A stretch of DNA of 8,335 nt from assembly GCA_011605715.1 (NCBI GenBank), contig JAAOZO010000249.1, positions 1-8,335 of the forward strand. The letters are read 5' to 3'. The first letter of the stretch is position 1. Every line of letters begins with the position of its first letter. The position numbers and the translations under genes are program-made. The notes under the pieces are model-generated. The model was not told the origin of the DNA. It did no database searches and was given only the letters and a program-made list of their open reading frames with translations. This DNA comes from Nitrososphaerota archaeon (GTDB lineage Archaea; Thermoproteota; EX4484-205; JAAOZO01). Of the stretch, positions 1-7,116 are shown one piece after another.

Positions 1-3000
1 GACCAAGCTACTATCAAAAATGCCAGCAACTTTTAGTTTAATACCCTTAAAAACAAACGTCATGCCTACATCTAAGTTTGCTCTAGTTGCCAAGTATTGG
101 CTTATAAGAACAGAATCACTACCATTGAATAAGTTTCTGATCGCATCTTTTTGCGCTAGTGCAGAAGAAAGTGCACTAATAGAAGGATCATTCTCAGAAA
201 TTCCTCTAACACCATAAATCGGTAAATTACCTACATAGCCTAGAGCACTAGAAGTAATAGGAGTAATTACCTTGTATCCTAATTTCTGAACTTCTCTTTG
301 CGCACCTATAAAGCTTATGTCTTCGGGAGTAAATGATCCAGAAGATTTTGTTACGATTGCTAGAGAAGGTTCATTAGCAGGCCATGATTTTGCGACCGCA
401 AGAGAATTTGTCATGTAAGACGCTTTCATTGAAGTTAAAGTTGTTAGTGCAAGGACCATTACTGTTATTGAAGTTAAAACAAGTAAAGTTCTAAGTCTCC
501 TTTTCTTTAAGTTCCCTATAGAATAGGAGATAGCAATTATTATAGCAGGCAGAAGCGAGACACCACCTTCACTCTTTGCTTCACCTAAGAAGTATGGAGC
601 CAAGAACGCGACTAAGAATATGATTGCAAATAAGTATAACCCCACCATGAGTTCAGTTGAGGAAATTTTAGAGAAGCCTGGAAAAGTTTGGTACGATATA
701 GTCATTAAGATTATGAAGCTTATTATTGTAAATATAGCATAATGCTCTTTCTTCTCAATAAAAATTGATCCAAGGGCTAAAACTAAGAGTATAACTACTA
801 TAAATATCATTATTTGATTTGTGTATGCTTCTTTCAGAATATTTTGAACACTACTTACAATTAGCTCACTAGTAGTAATAATTTCTTGCTGATAAGCTAG
901 TATTTTTAAAGGGTCTGAAGCGTTTAGCATCGAAGAATATGTTTTGTTAAGTTGATTTAGTCTATCCAACTCAAGGCCTATGTAGAAGCCTCTTTCACGT
1001 GCTTCGTTTACTAAATTTGAAGCGTAGCTGAAGGCATCGCTCACCAATGGTTGGTTGGATTCTACCTGATAAAGTGCTGGTTGGTCTAGATAAACTTCAG
1101 AGTTTTTGCTTAAGATGATGGGATGCGAAGAGTTTCCAACCTCAATTTTACGTACACCTTCATTTGAAGATACAACAACAAGCAAAGATAGATTGATGTT
1201 AGCTGGAACTACTACAATATTACCAGTAATGTTAAGCAAGTTCAAAAGATTCATATTACTAGAAGTATAACTTAAGATTAAACTTGAAGGAAGCTCAGTA
1301 CCTGGAGTAATATAGATCTCTTGAGATGAAACTTCTAAGTTAGATAAGGATGGAACAGAAGCAAGAACTTTTGCTATGGCTCCAGGCCACAAAGAAATTG
1401 TGACGTTCTTTATCTCTCCAACTGCTATCCTACCCAATGAAATAACCTCAGGAACATAAACATCCTCTTTATTTAGTAGTGGGCCAACTACTGTGACTTC
1501 TGTGTTCGAAGGAACTGGGATTTCAGACTCATCGTACACTTTGAATATTCTGTAACTTTCATTTGCAAATACTAAGAAGAACTGAGGAGAAGAGGGCTTC
1601 TGAGCTAATGACAACCTTATTAGGGATGCGGGTTTAACGATAAAGTAATTACTATTGAAGTCTACTTTTGTTCCATTCTTTAGTAATAGACTAGCTGAAA
1701 CTTCTAGTAAGTGTTCAGCGTCTACATAAGTTGGAACTTCTAGGACATACTTTGCAACCAGAACAGCATTCATCGAGAGAGATGGAAGCTTAAATTCAAC
1801 TTCTTTGGCTACTAAAAGCTTTCCCGAAGTCACATCGGTCAAATTCCAATTAAGTATAGCGTCGCACTGATTTTGAAGAACATCGTTGACAACCCAAAAA
1901 CTAATCCTTGCAGAAGAACCTGAAATGAAGTACAATGAAGTTAAATTGTTATGAAAGTCGCCATCGATAGAAATTATTGTATGTATAGGATTAAAAGCGT
2001 TCTTCACCGTATAGTAGGACAGTTTTCTAGCTCCAAAATAATCTACAACCGAACCACTTGCCTCAGGCACATAATCTGTAAGAGGTAAAAGAGCAATGCC
2101 AATTGAAGCATTATTTTTTAACAACCTTACTCTATCTATTGCACTTCGTATTACTAAAGATTGATAGAGTTGACTTAATTCAACAACATTAGACAAGTTC
2201 TGAGAATTGCCTAACCAGTACATACTTGCTAAGTCCACGTTCAGACCACTACTTTTAAGTGCACTCAGAGTTTCTTCGTAAGATGAAGAAAGGATTTTAT
2301 TCCAAAAAGGAGAACTTAAATTTGGCAAGCTTGTCGGAACAATTATGTTTGGAAGCATACCTTTATAATTAAAGTAGTTAGTCCAGCTACCAACACCCCA
2401 ACCATAGCTAACGTATTCATCATAGTATCCAGAATATGGAAGAAGGATGACATTTTTGTTAACTAAGCTTACTATTGTAGCTAGTTCGCGATCCAAGTAA
2501 TAATTTGTGCTAGAACTATAATAAGGTGAATTCTTGTTTATCCACCCAGGAAGTACATGAGGGCAAACTATTACTACTGACGGATAGTTGTAGGTAAGCA
2601 ACAACAACTCAACAAGTTGTGTTTTTACCAAATCAGAGTAATATGAAGAACTATCTAAGGTTGGATAAGAACCTAAAAGTGGAAAGTCTACCTGAACCAC
2701 AAAGCCCATGGAAGAAGTTAGTTCATAGAATTCTTTTGGTTCAACATGAGCAAACGCTCTTAAGAAGTTAACGTTTGCAGCTTTCAGTAAGTTTAAGGTT
2801 TTATTCATATCTGAATAAATATCTACTAAATTGTACAATTTGGAGAAATAAGAGCCACCTCTCAAAAAGACGTTAATGTTGTTCACTTTTAAGTATGAGT
2901 TTGCTTCCGAAATAGAGCCCTCTAGAGATCTAATGCCAAACATAGTTTTGATTGAACCAGCATATGTATTGCCAACATACAAGCTAATGTTAACGAAGTA

Positions 3001-3924
3001 AACATTTGGATAGCCAATATCCCAAGGGTACCAAAGTTTTAAGTTTGAAGAGGATACTTCAAATGTGTTCCATCTTCTTTCGTTGGCAGACAATTTTACA
3101 TTAAAAGATTGTTCTACGTCTGTTGTATTAGAATTAAACCTACCTATTCTTAAAACAACCGTTATGCTTTCATCTGAGCTACCTTTATTTTGAAGCAGAA
3201 CTTGAAAGCTTAACGAAGTAGGATTAGAGTATTGTTTAACGTTGGCTAAAACTAGGTCAACAACAGGCTCATATGTTCCAACAAGTGTAACATCGCGCCA
3301 TATACCAATTAGACTAGTATGCAAATCTGGAGTAAAATCTGAGAAGGAATAAATTCCAGTGGGGTATACTCTAGAATTATAGGAATCTTGAACCGGGGAC
3401 TCTAAATATAAAGTTAAGACATTAGTTCCATTTAAGTTAACAGCGTCATCTACGTCAAAAAAGAATGGAGAAAAGTACCCAATGTGTTCTCCAAGGTAAA
3501 TTCCATTTAACCAAACTTTTGCATCTTCCCAAACTCCAGAGAATATTAATCTTAGCTTTTGTTCTCGCATTGAACTTGGTATTTCAAACGAAGTTCTTAC
3601 CCATAAAGAGTAGTTTGAGTAAGTTGCTTTAAATAAGAAAGGGACGTTAATTTTGCTCCATGAACTACAGTTATAAGAAGGATCGTAGTACATGCGAGTA
3701 TTCCCTTCATCAAAAGAACCAACCTTGTAGCTCCAATTTTCATTTAAATTAATCTTTGAAAGATAAAAATAATCAAAAGGTGATAAACTTAAAGCAACTT
3801 TATCTACCAAATTTTCAGAAGGGGCTGTAAAAAGAGTCCTTAGAGCAGGTAATATAAAAGCTGTGAGTAACAATACTATTGAAATTAAAGTTAGAAGCAA
3901 GTCTACAGATCTTCTTGAAGCCAT
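1..3924 (-). CDS. GH2-like ectodomain fused to MacB/FtsX-type permease (C-terminus off window)
   Basis: One frame stays open for 1308 codons from the ATG at 3924 to base 1, with no stop visible. Residues 9-28 form a signal anchor. Residues 50-217 match the GH2 sugar-binding domain (VWLNGIYLGEHIGYFSPF at 137-154, GIWRDVTLV at 207-215). Residues 218-336 match the GH2 Ig-like domain (LWYPWDIGYPNVYF, then MFGIRSLE). Residues 340-640 resemble the GH2 TIM barrel (FLRGGSYF, LLKAANVNFLRAF, QVDFPLLGSYP, YNYPSVVIVCP), and 641-770 the Ig domain after the barrel in beta-mannosidases. Further beta-rich sequence runs to about 960, then a helical stalk to 1035. Membrane segments follow at about 1037-1056, 1061-1080 and 1093-1114. 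The MacB/FtsX hallmark (a basic NLKKRRLRTLLVL helix, then a membrane segment) is at 1138-1166, and a MacB-type periplasmic core begins at 1168 (VLISQYLATRANLDVGMTF). The final FtsX membrane bundle should lie beyond base 1. The usual catalytic glutamates are not seen. About 20 N-x-S/T sequons suggest a glycosylated exterior. It is transcribed divergently from galE-galT. Domain calls come from motif reading; the biological role is unknown. Confidence 0.85.
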   Translation of the reverse strand, partial: MASRRSVDLLLTLISIVLLLTAFILPALRTLFTAPSENLVDKVALSLSPFDYFYLSKINLNENWSYKVGSFDEGNTRMYYDPSYNCSSWSKINVPFLFKATYSNYSLWVRTSFEIPSSMREQKLRLIFSGVWEDAKVWLNGIYLGEHIGYFSPFFFDVDDAVNLNGTNVLTLYLESPVQDSYNSRVYPTGIYSFSDFTPDLHTSLIGIWRDVTLVGTYEPVVDLVLANVKQYSNPTSLSFQVLLQNKGSSDESITVVLRIGRFNSNTTDVEQSFNVKLSANERRWNTFEVSSSNLKLWYPWDIGYPNVYFVNISLYVGNTYAGSIKTMFGIRSLEGSISEANSYLKVNNINVFLRGGSYFSKLYNLVDIYSDMNKTLNLLKAANVNFLRAFAHVEPKEFYELTSSMGFVVQVDFPLLGSYPTLDSSSYYSDLVKTQLVELLLLTYNYPSVVIVCPHVLPGWINKNSPYYSSSTNYYLDRELATIVSLVNKNVILLPYSGYYDEYVSYGWGVGSWTNYFNYKGMLPNIIVPTSLPNLSSPFWNKILSSSYEETLSALKSSGLNVDLASMYWLGNSQNLSNVVELSQLYQSLVIRSAIDRVRLLKNNASIGIALLPLTDYVPEASGSVVDYFGARKLSYYTVKNAFNPIHTIISIDGDFHNNLTSLYFISGSSARISFWVVNDVLQNQCDAILNWNLTDVTSGKLLVAKEVEFKLPSLSMNAVLVAKYVLEVPTYVDAEHLLEVSASLLLKNGTKVDFNSNYFIVKPASLIRLSLAQKPSSPQFFLVFANESYRIFKVYDESEIPVPSNTEVTVVGPLLNKEDVYVPEVISLGRIAVGEIKNVTISLWPGAIAKVLASVPSLSNLEVSSQEIYITPGTELPSSLILSYTSSNMNLLNLLNITGNIVVVPANINLSLLVVVSSNEGVRKIEVGNSSHPIILSKNSEVYLDQPALYQVESNQPLVSDAFSYASNLVNEARERGFYIGLELDRLNQLNKTYSSMLNASDPLKILAYQQEIITTSELIVSSVQNILKEAYTNQIMIFIVVILLVLALGSIFIEKKEHYAIFTIISFIILMTISYQTFPGFSKISSTELMVGLYLFAIIFLVAFLAPYFLGEAKSEGGVSLLPAIIIAISYSIGNLKKRRLRTLLVLTSITVMVLALTTLTSMKASYMTNSLAVAKSWPANEPSLAIVTKSSGSFTPEDISFIGAQREVQKLGYKVITPITSSALGYVGNLPIYGVRGISENDPSISALSSALAQKDAIRNLFNGSDSVLISQYLATRANLDVGMTFVFKGIKLKVAGIFDSSLV

Positions 3925-3954
3925 CTTGATGACCAAGAGCAAAAACAGTTGAAG

Positions 3955-3970
3955 AATATAAATTTTTTTA
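3955..3970. promoter_or_regulatory. shared divergent TATA region between the GH2/permease gene and galE
   Basis: The 76-base gap between the two start codons contains one AT-rich block. On the minus strand it reads TTTATATT (3955-3962). A start about 25 bases downstream would fall near 3932, giving a leader of roughly 8 bases before the ATG at 3924. On the plus strand it reads TATAAATT (3957-3964), predicting initiation near 3985 and a leader of about 15 bases before the ATG at 4001. Neither gene has a strong Shine-Dalgarno sequence, which fits short-leader archaeal transcripts. Use of one TATA site in both directions is inferred from spacing. Confidence 0.55.
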
Positions 3971-4000
3971 AGTATGCTTGCTAAAGGATAAGAGAACGAA

Positions 4001-4969
4001 ATGCAGAAGCTTAGTAAGGTTGTAGTTACGGGAGGGGCAGGGTTTATTGGGAGTCACTTAGTTGAAAGGTTGCTAGAATTTTGCAACGAAGTTGTTGTTC
4101 TAGACAACTTTAGTTCTGGGAAAGTGGAGAATTTAAAAAATGTAAAGAGTGATGAAAAATTAAAGGTGATAAGGTTAGATTTACTTAAAAACAACGAAAT
4201 AAACGACAAGATCGCCAACGCAGACGTGGTATTTCATATTGCAGCAAATCCAGAAGTCAGAATTTCTGAACCAAAAGTTCATCTTGAGCAAAACATTTTG
4301 GCAACTTACAACGTCTTGGAAGCTATGAGGAAGACAGACGTTAAGAAAATTGTTTTTACCTCGTCTTCAACTGTTTATGGTGAAGCTAAAAAAATTCCAA
4401 CTCCAGAAGACTACGGCCCACTAGAACCAATCTCGATGTACGGTGCTGCGAAACTAGCTTCTGAAAGCTTAATCTCCGGCTACTCACATACTTATGGAAT
4501 AATTGGCCTTGTATTTAGATTTGCAAATGTGGTTGGAAAGAGAGCTAATCATGGAGTGATATATGATTTTATTCAAAAACTTAGAAATAATAGGGAAGAA
4601 CTAGAAATTTTGGGAGATGGAACTCAAAGGAAATCGTATATTCATGTAAGTGATTGTTTAGATGCAATATTTCATGTTTTAGATAAGGAAAGTTCAAAGT
4701 ATTGTGTTTACAACATTGGGAACTTAGACTCTATTTCAGTTTCAGAAATAGCAGATATTGTGATAGAAGAAATGAAGTTAAAGAACGTTAAGAAAAAGTT
4801 TACGGGAGGTGTAGAAGGGGGAAGAGGATGGGTTGGAGATGTAAAGTATATGCAACTTGACGTATCTAAGCTAATTTCCTCAGGTTGGATGCCTAAGTTA
4901 AGTAGTAAAGAAGCCGTTAGGAGAGCCTGCAGAGAACTTTTAGAGGACATTGCTACCCCCAGTTTTTAA
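4001..4969 (+). CDS. galE: NAD-dependent UDP-sugar epimerase, GalE-like (probable UDP-glucose 4-epimerase)
   Basis: This 322-residue cytosolic protein is an extended short-chain dehydrogenase/reductase. The Rossmann motif GGAGFIGSH is at residues 11-19. An acidic residue after strand 2 (D36 in LDNFSSG) suits NAD rather than NADP. The catalytic set is visible as SSS at 121-123 and Y147-x3-K151 (MYGAAK). Sugar-nucleotide-binding features follow: RFANVVGKR at 173-181, LGDGTQRKSYIHVSD at 204-218, and GGRGWVGDV near 273-281. The length fits the short archaeal GalE-like clade. The expected reaction is UDP-glucose to UDP-galactose. Specificity within this family is hard to read, so a UDP-GlcNAc/GalNAc or UDP-uronate epimerase is possible. 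The galT-like gene starts 13 bases after the stop, forming an operon that supports the Leloir-pathway reading. The start is secure because the Rossmann strand begins at residue 6. Confidence 0.85.
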   Translation: MQKLSKVVVTGGAGFIGSHLVERLLEFCNEVVVLDNFSSGKVENLKNVKSDEKLKVIRLDLLKNNEINDKIANADVVFHIAANPEVRISEPKVHLEQNILATYNVLEAMRKTDVKKIVFTSSSTVYGEAKKIPTPEDYGPLEPISMYGAAKLASESLISGYSHTYGIIGLVFRFANVVGKRANHGVIYDFIQKLRNNREELEILGDGTQRKSYIHVSDCLDAIFHVLDKESSKYCVYNIGNLDSISVSEIADIVIEEMKLKNVKKKFTGGVEGGRGWVGDVKYMQLDVSKLISSGWMPKLSSKEAVRRACRELLEDIATPSF

Positions 4970-4970
4970 A

Positions 4971-4977
4971 GAGGTGA
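4971..4977 (+). promoter_or_regulatory. ribosome binding site of galT
   Basis: GAGGTGA is complementary to the 3' end of archaeal 16S rRNA and lies 5 bases before the ATG at 4983. It sits just after the galE stop (4967-4969). It favours 4983 over the in-frame upstream ATG at 4950, which would overlap galE. Confidence 0.8.
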
Positions 4978-4982
4978 GAAAA

Positions 4983-5963
4983 ATGGAGGAAAACAAAATT
5001 GAAATGCGTTGGAATCCTCTGCTTGAAGAATGGGTATTAATTTCAGCAAAAAGAAGTACTAGACCATGGCAGTCGGCTGAGGCTTGCCCATTTTGTCCAG
5101 GAAATGAAGAAACGCAGGGTGATTGGGTAGTCTTAACACTTAAGAACAAGTACCCAGCTTTGTCTACAGAAGCCCCTGAAGTTAAAGATGAAAGCAAACT
5201 ATACAAGAGAGCCAGGTCCTACGGCTATAGCCTTGTAGTTGTAGAAACAAGAAATCACGAAGGAGATTTGTGCACGCTAAGCAATGAAGAAATGAATTTA
5301 TACATTTCTGCCTTAGTCGAACAGACAAAAAAAATTTGCAACGATAAGAAAATTAAGTATGTTTATCCATTTAGAAACAAAGGGAAAGACGTTGGAGTTT
5401 CAATCATTCATCCACATTCTCAAATATATGCTTTGCCAATTATTCCTAGAAGAATAGAAAGGGAATTGGATTCGAGTAAAAAATACTTCTCAAAGTACAA
5501 GAGATGCTTAATTTGCGATATTATAGAAGAAGAAAGAAGAGGCCCTAGAGTAGTGTTTGAAAACAAAAATTTTTTAGCATACCTGCCATTTTTTGCGCAG
5601 TGGCCGCTGGAAGTACACCTTACACCAAAAAGGCACTTCCAGAGAATAACTGAACTAACTGAAGAAGAAACCTTAGACCTAGGAGAAGCATTACGTAACA
5701 TTACTGGAGGATACTCAAGATTGTACGAAGGAAGAGAAATTTCTTATGTAATGGCAATGCATCAGGCACCATGTAGAGGAGATTATGACTACTACCACTT
5801 TCACATTGAATTTTATCCAAGGAATAGAGAAAGAGATAGGATAAAGTTCTTAGCAGGCATAGAAATAGGAGGAGGAACGTACACAAACGATTCAGACCCA
5901 GAACTAAAGGCTAAAGAAATAAAAGAAGCTATAGAAAGATTTGTTTCATCAAACAAAAAGTAA
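4983..5963 (+). CDS. galT: galactose-1-phosphate uridylyltransferase (GalT-like, HIT superfamily)
   Basis: The 326-residue protein has two HIT-type halves. It is expected to transfer UMP from UDP-glucose to galactose-1-phosphate through a uridylyl-histidine intermediate. The nucleophile motif HPHSQ is at residues 143-147, with H145 as the predicted nucleophile. The structural zinc site of E. coli GalT (C52, C55, H115, H164) is matched by C35 and C38 (CPFC), H92 (RNH) and H143. A second CxxC (C175, C178) lies in CLICDIIEEER. The C-terminal half carries WPLEVHLTPKRHFQ at 207-220, MHQAP at 259-263 and YHFHIEFYP at 271-279, as expected for the family. An in-frame ATG at 4950 would add 11 residues and overlap galE, but the ribosome binding site supports 4983. 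It follows galE by 13 bases. Another hexose-1-phosphate or ADP-sugar transferase of the family cannot be excluded. Its stop lies 12 bases from the convergent gene. Confidence 0.88.
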   Translation: MEENKIEMRWNPLLEEWVLISAKRSTRPWQSAEACPFCPGNEETQGDWVVLTLKNKYPALSTEAPEVKDESKLYKRARSYGYSLVVVETRNHEGDLCTLSNEEMNLYISALVEQTKKICNDKKIKYVYPFRNKGKDVGVSIIHPHSQIYALPIIPRRIERELDSSKKYFSKYKRCLICDIIEEERRGPRVVFENKNFLAYLPFFAQWPLEVHLTPKRHFQRITELTEEETLDLGEALRNITGGYSRLYEGREISYVMAMHQAPCRGDYDYYHFHIEFYPRNRERDRIKFLAGIEIGGGTYTNDSDPELKAKEIKEAIERFVSSNKK

Positions 5964-5987
5964 GAAGCGGAAGCTTTATTGTTTTAT
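5952..5987. terminator. possible overlapping convergent terminators
   Basis: Two stop codons face each other 12 bases apart. Plus-strand transcripts meet the T-rich run CTTTATTGTTTTAT (5974-5987) just after the galT stop. Minus-strand transcripts meet a T5 run at 5954-5958 after their stop. Archaeal RNA polymerase can terminate on T-rich tracts without a hairpin, so both could work, but each would lie partly within the opposite gene's end. No strong stem-loop is seen. Confidence 0.3.
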
Positions 5988-7115
5988 AAAGGACCCGATG
6001 CTAAATTCGTAAAAAACAACACCGTCGAAACCATTGTCGATAGCATTTTGAGTGAACTCTTTTACCCAATCTAAGCTCCTTCTCATCTGTGGAACTGAAC
6101 CTACGTCGGTTTGAACTATAATTTTTACCTGCGCATTATGAACTTTGCTTACATAGTAATCAGCGTAAGACTTTACGTAACTTGGACTTAGGTCAACTCT
6201 TATCCAATCTTGCCAAGCCGTTTCAATTACTACGTAATCAGGCCTTACATCTTTAATTATTGCATTTAGATCCTGAGCATGATCTATTCGTGTGCTGTAG
6301 TTTTGTCCTACATCAGAAAGATACATAACATATGTTCTTATGTTTGGATTTACTTCTTTTGCTGCATTTAAAATGTTTTTCATGAAGTTTATTATTACTT
6401 CTACTCTAAAGTTAACCCACTCTTCATAGAGTTGAGAATCTTTAAGATAATAATGAGGACTACTTGAGTTAAACAGTTCTAGTGGGTCTACGCCTGAGGC
6501 TTCTTTAAACTTTTGCCTCATTGAACTACTAAAATCAGCATAGTAAGGACTGCTTGGACCTTCATCTACTTCATACCAACATTCTGCTAACTCTATTCCA
6601 TCAAAATTGTATGTCTTAAGAAGTCTTTTTACGTTTTCCAAGTAGTAAGTTACAAAGCCATCGTCAGTTGGTGCTAAGTACACTCTCCAATCGTATTTGC
6701 TTTCTCCATTTAAAAATCTCTGCCTCCACTCAGGATGAATCTCCCAAGCTACGCTATCTGTTGGAGGATAAATTGTTAGTACTACTGAAAGGTTTTCTGA
6801 ACGAAGAGCTTCCACATAAGAACTTATAGTATTAGAAAACGAAGAAGAAATATCGCCTACGTTGACTACTACAAGATGAGCTGTGTTAAAGCCATACCCT
6901 TTCACCAATTTAGCAACTTCTTTAGGAGTGAGACGAGGATTGCTGTAAGTACTAAGAAAGGGGTCAACATAAACTCCATATTCAGCTTTTTCCTTACTTA
7001 AAAAAAGAGGCATTATAGCAGTTTTGTTCATACTTAAATTAAGGTATAGGTAAACAACTGCAGAAGAAAAAATAAAAAGAAAGAAAACCAGTATTAAAAA
7101 CTTAAATTTGGTCAC
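5976..7115 (-). CDS. membrane-anchored TIM-barrel glycoside hydrolase-like protein (DUF187/GH10-like)
   Basis: The 379-residue protein starts with a signal anchor at about residues 5-26, leaving the rest outside the cell. The remainder reads as one TIM barrel. Strand and helix motifs include GVYVDPFLSTY (47-57), LTPKEVAKLVKGYGFNTAHLV and HPEWRQRFLNGES (127-139). YNFDGIELAECWYEVDEG (169-186) follows, and the last strand is FDGVVFYEFSIG (363-374). The order HPEW, then a long helix, then xFDGIxL resembles the GH10-like (DUF187/GHL10) hydrolases, where the equivalent motif is usually DGIHLDDY. Here the second acidic pair is shifted to ELAE. Acidic candidates for catalysis are D172, E175, E178, E298 and E370. 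Five N-x-S/T sequons (26, 30, 108, 216, 272) fit an exterior location. It begins with GTG one base after the htpX stop, suggesting translational coupling; a later ATG would remove the anchor. Substrate is unknown, and enzymatic activity is inferred from fold only. Confidence 0.7.
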   Translation of the reverse strand: MTKFKFLILVFFLFIFSSAVVYLYLNLSMNKTAIMPLFLSKEKAEYGVYVDPFLSTYSNPRLTPKEVAKLVKGYGFNTAHLVVVNVGDISSSFSNTISSYVEALRSENLSVVLTIYPPTDSVAWEIHPEWRQRFLNGESKYDWRVYLAPTDDGFVTYYLENVKRLLKTYNFDGIELAECWYEVDEGPSSPYYADFSSSMRQKFKEASGVDPLELFNSSSPHYYLKDSQLYEEWVNFRVEVIINFMKNILNAAKEVNPNIRTYVMYLSDVGQNYSTRIDHAQDLNAIIKDVRPDYVVIETAWQDWIRVDLSPSYVKSYADYYVSKVHNAQVKIIVQTDVGSVPQMRRSLDWVKEFTQNAIDNGFDGVVFYEFSIGSFIKQ

Positions 7116-7116
7116 T

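Noticed and set aside
20..217. Plus-strand open frame of 65 codons.
   Set aside because: It lies antisense to the conserved MacB-type core domain of the minus-strand gene and has no recognisable motif or ribosome site.
700..850. The possibility that the GH2-like part and the permease part are two genes or are joined by a frameshift.
   Set aside because: I translated every codon from 3924 to 1 and found no stop. There is no start with a ribosome site at the junction, and codon use is uniform.
4708..5206. Two minus-strand open frames across the galE/galT junction.
   Set aside because: Both are antisense to clear enzyme-coding sequence and show no family features.
5420..5886. Two minus-strand open frames inside galT.
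   Set aside because: They are shadows of the HIT-domain coding sequence, with no independent support.
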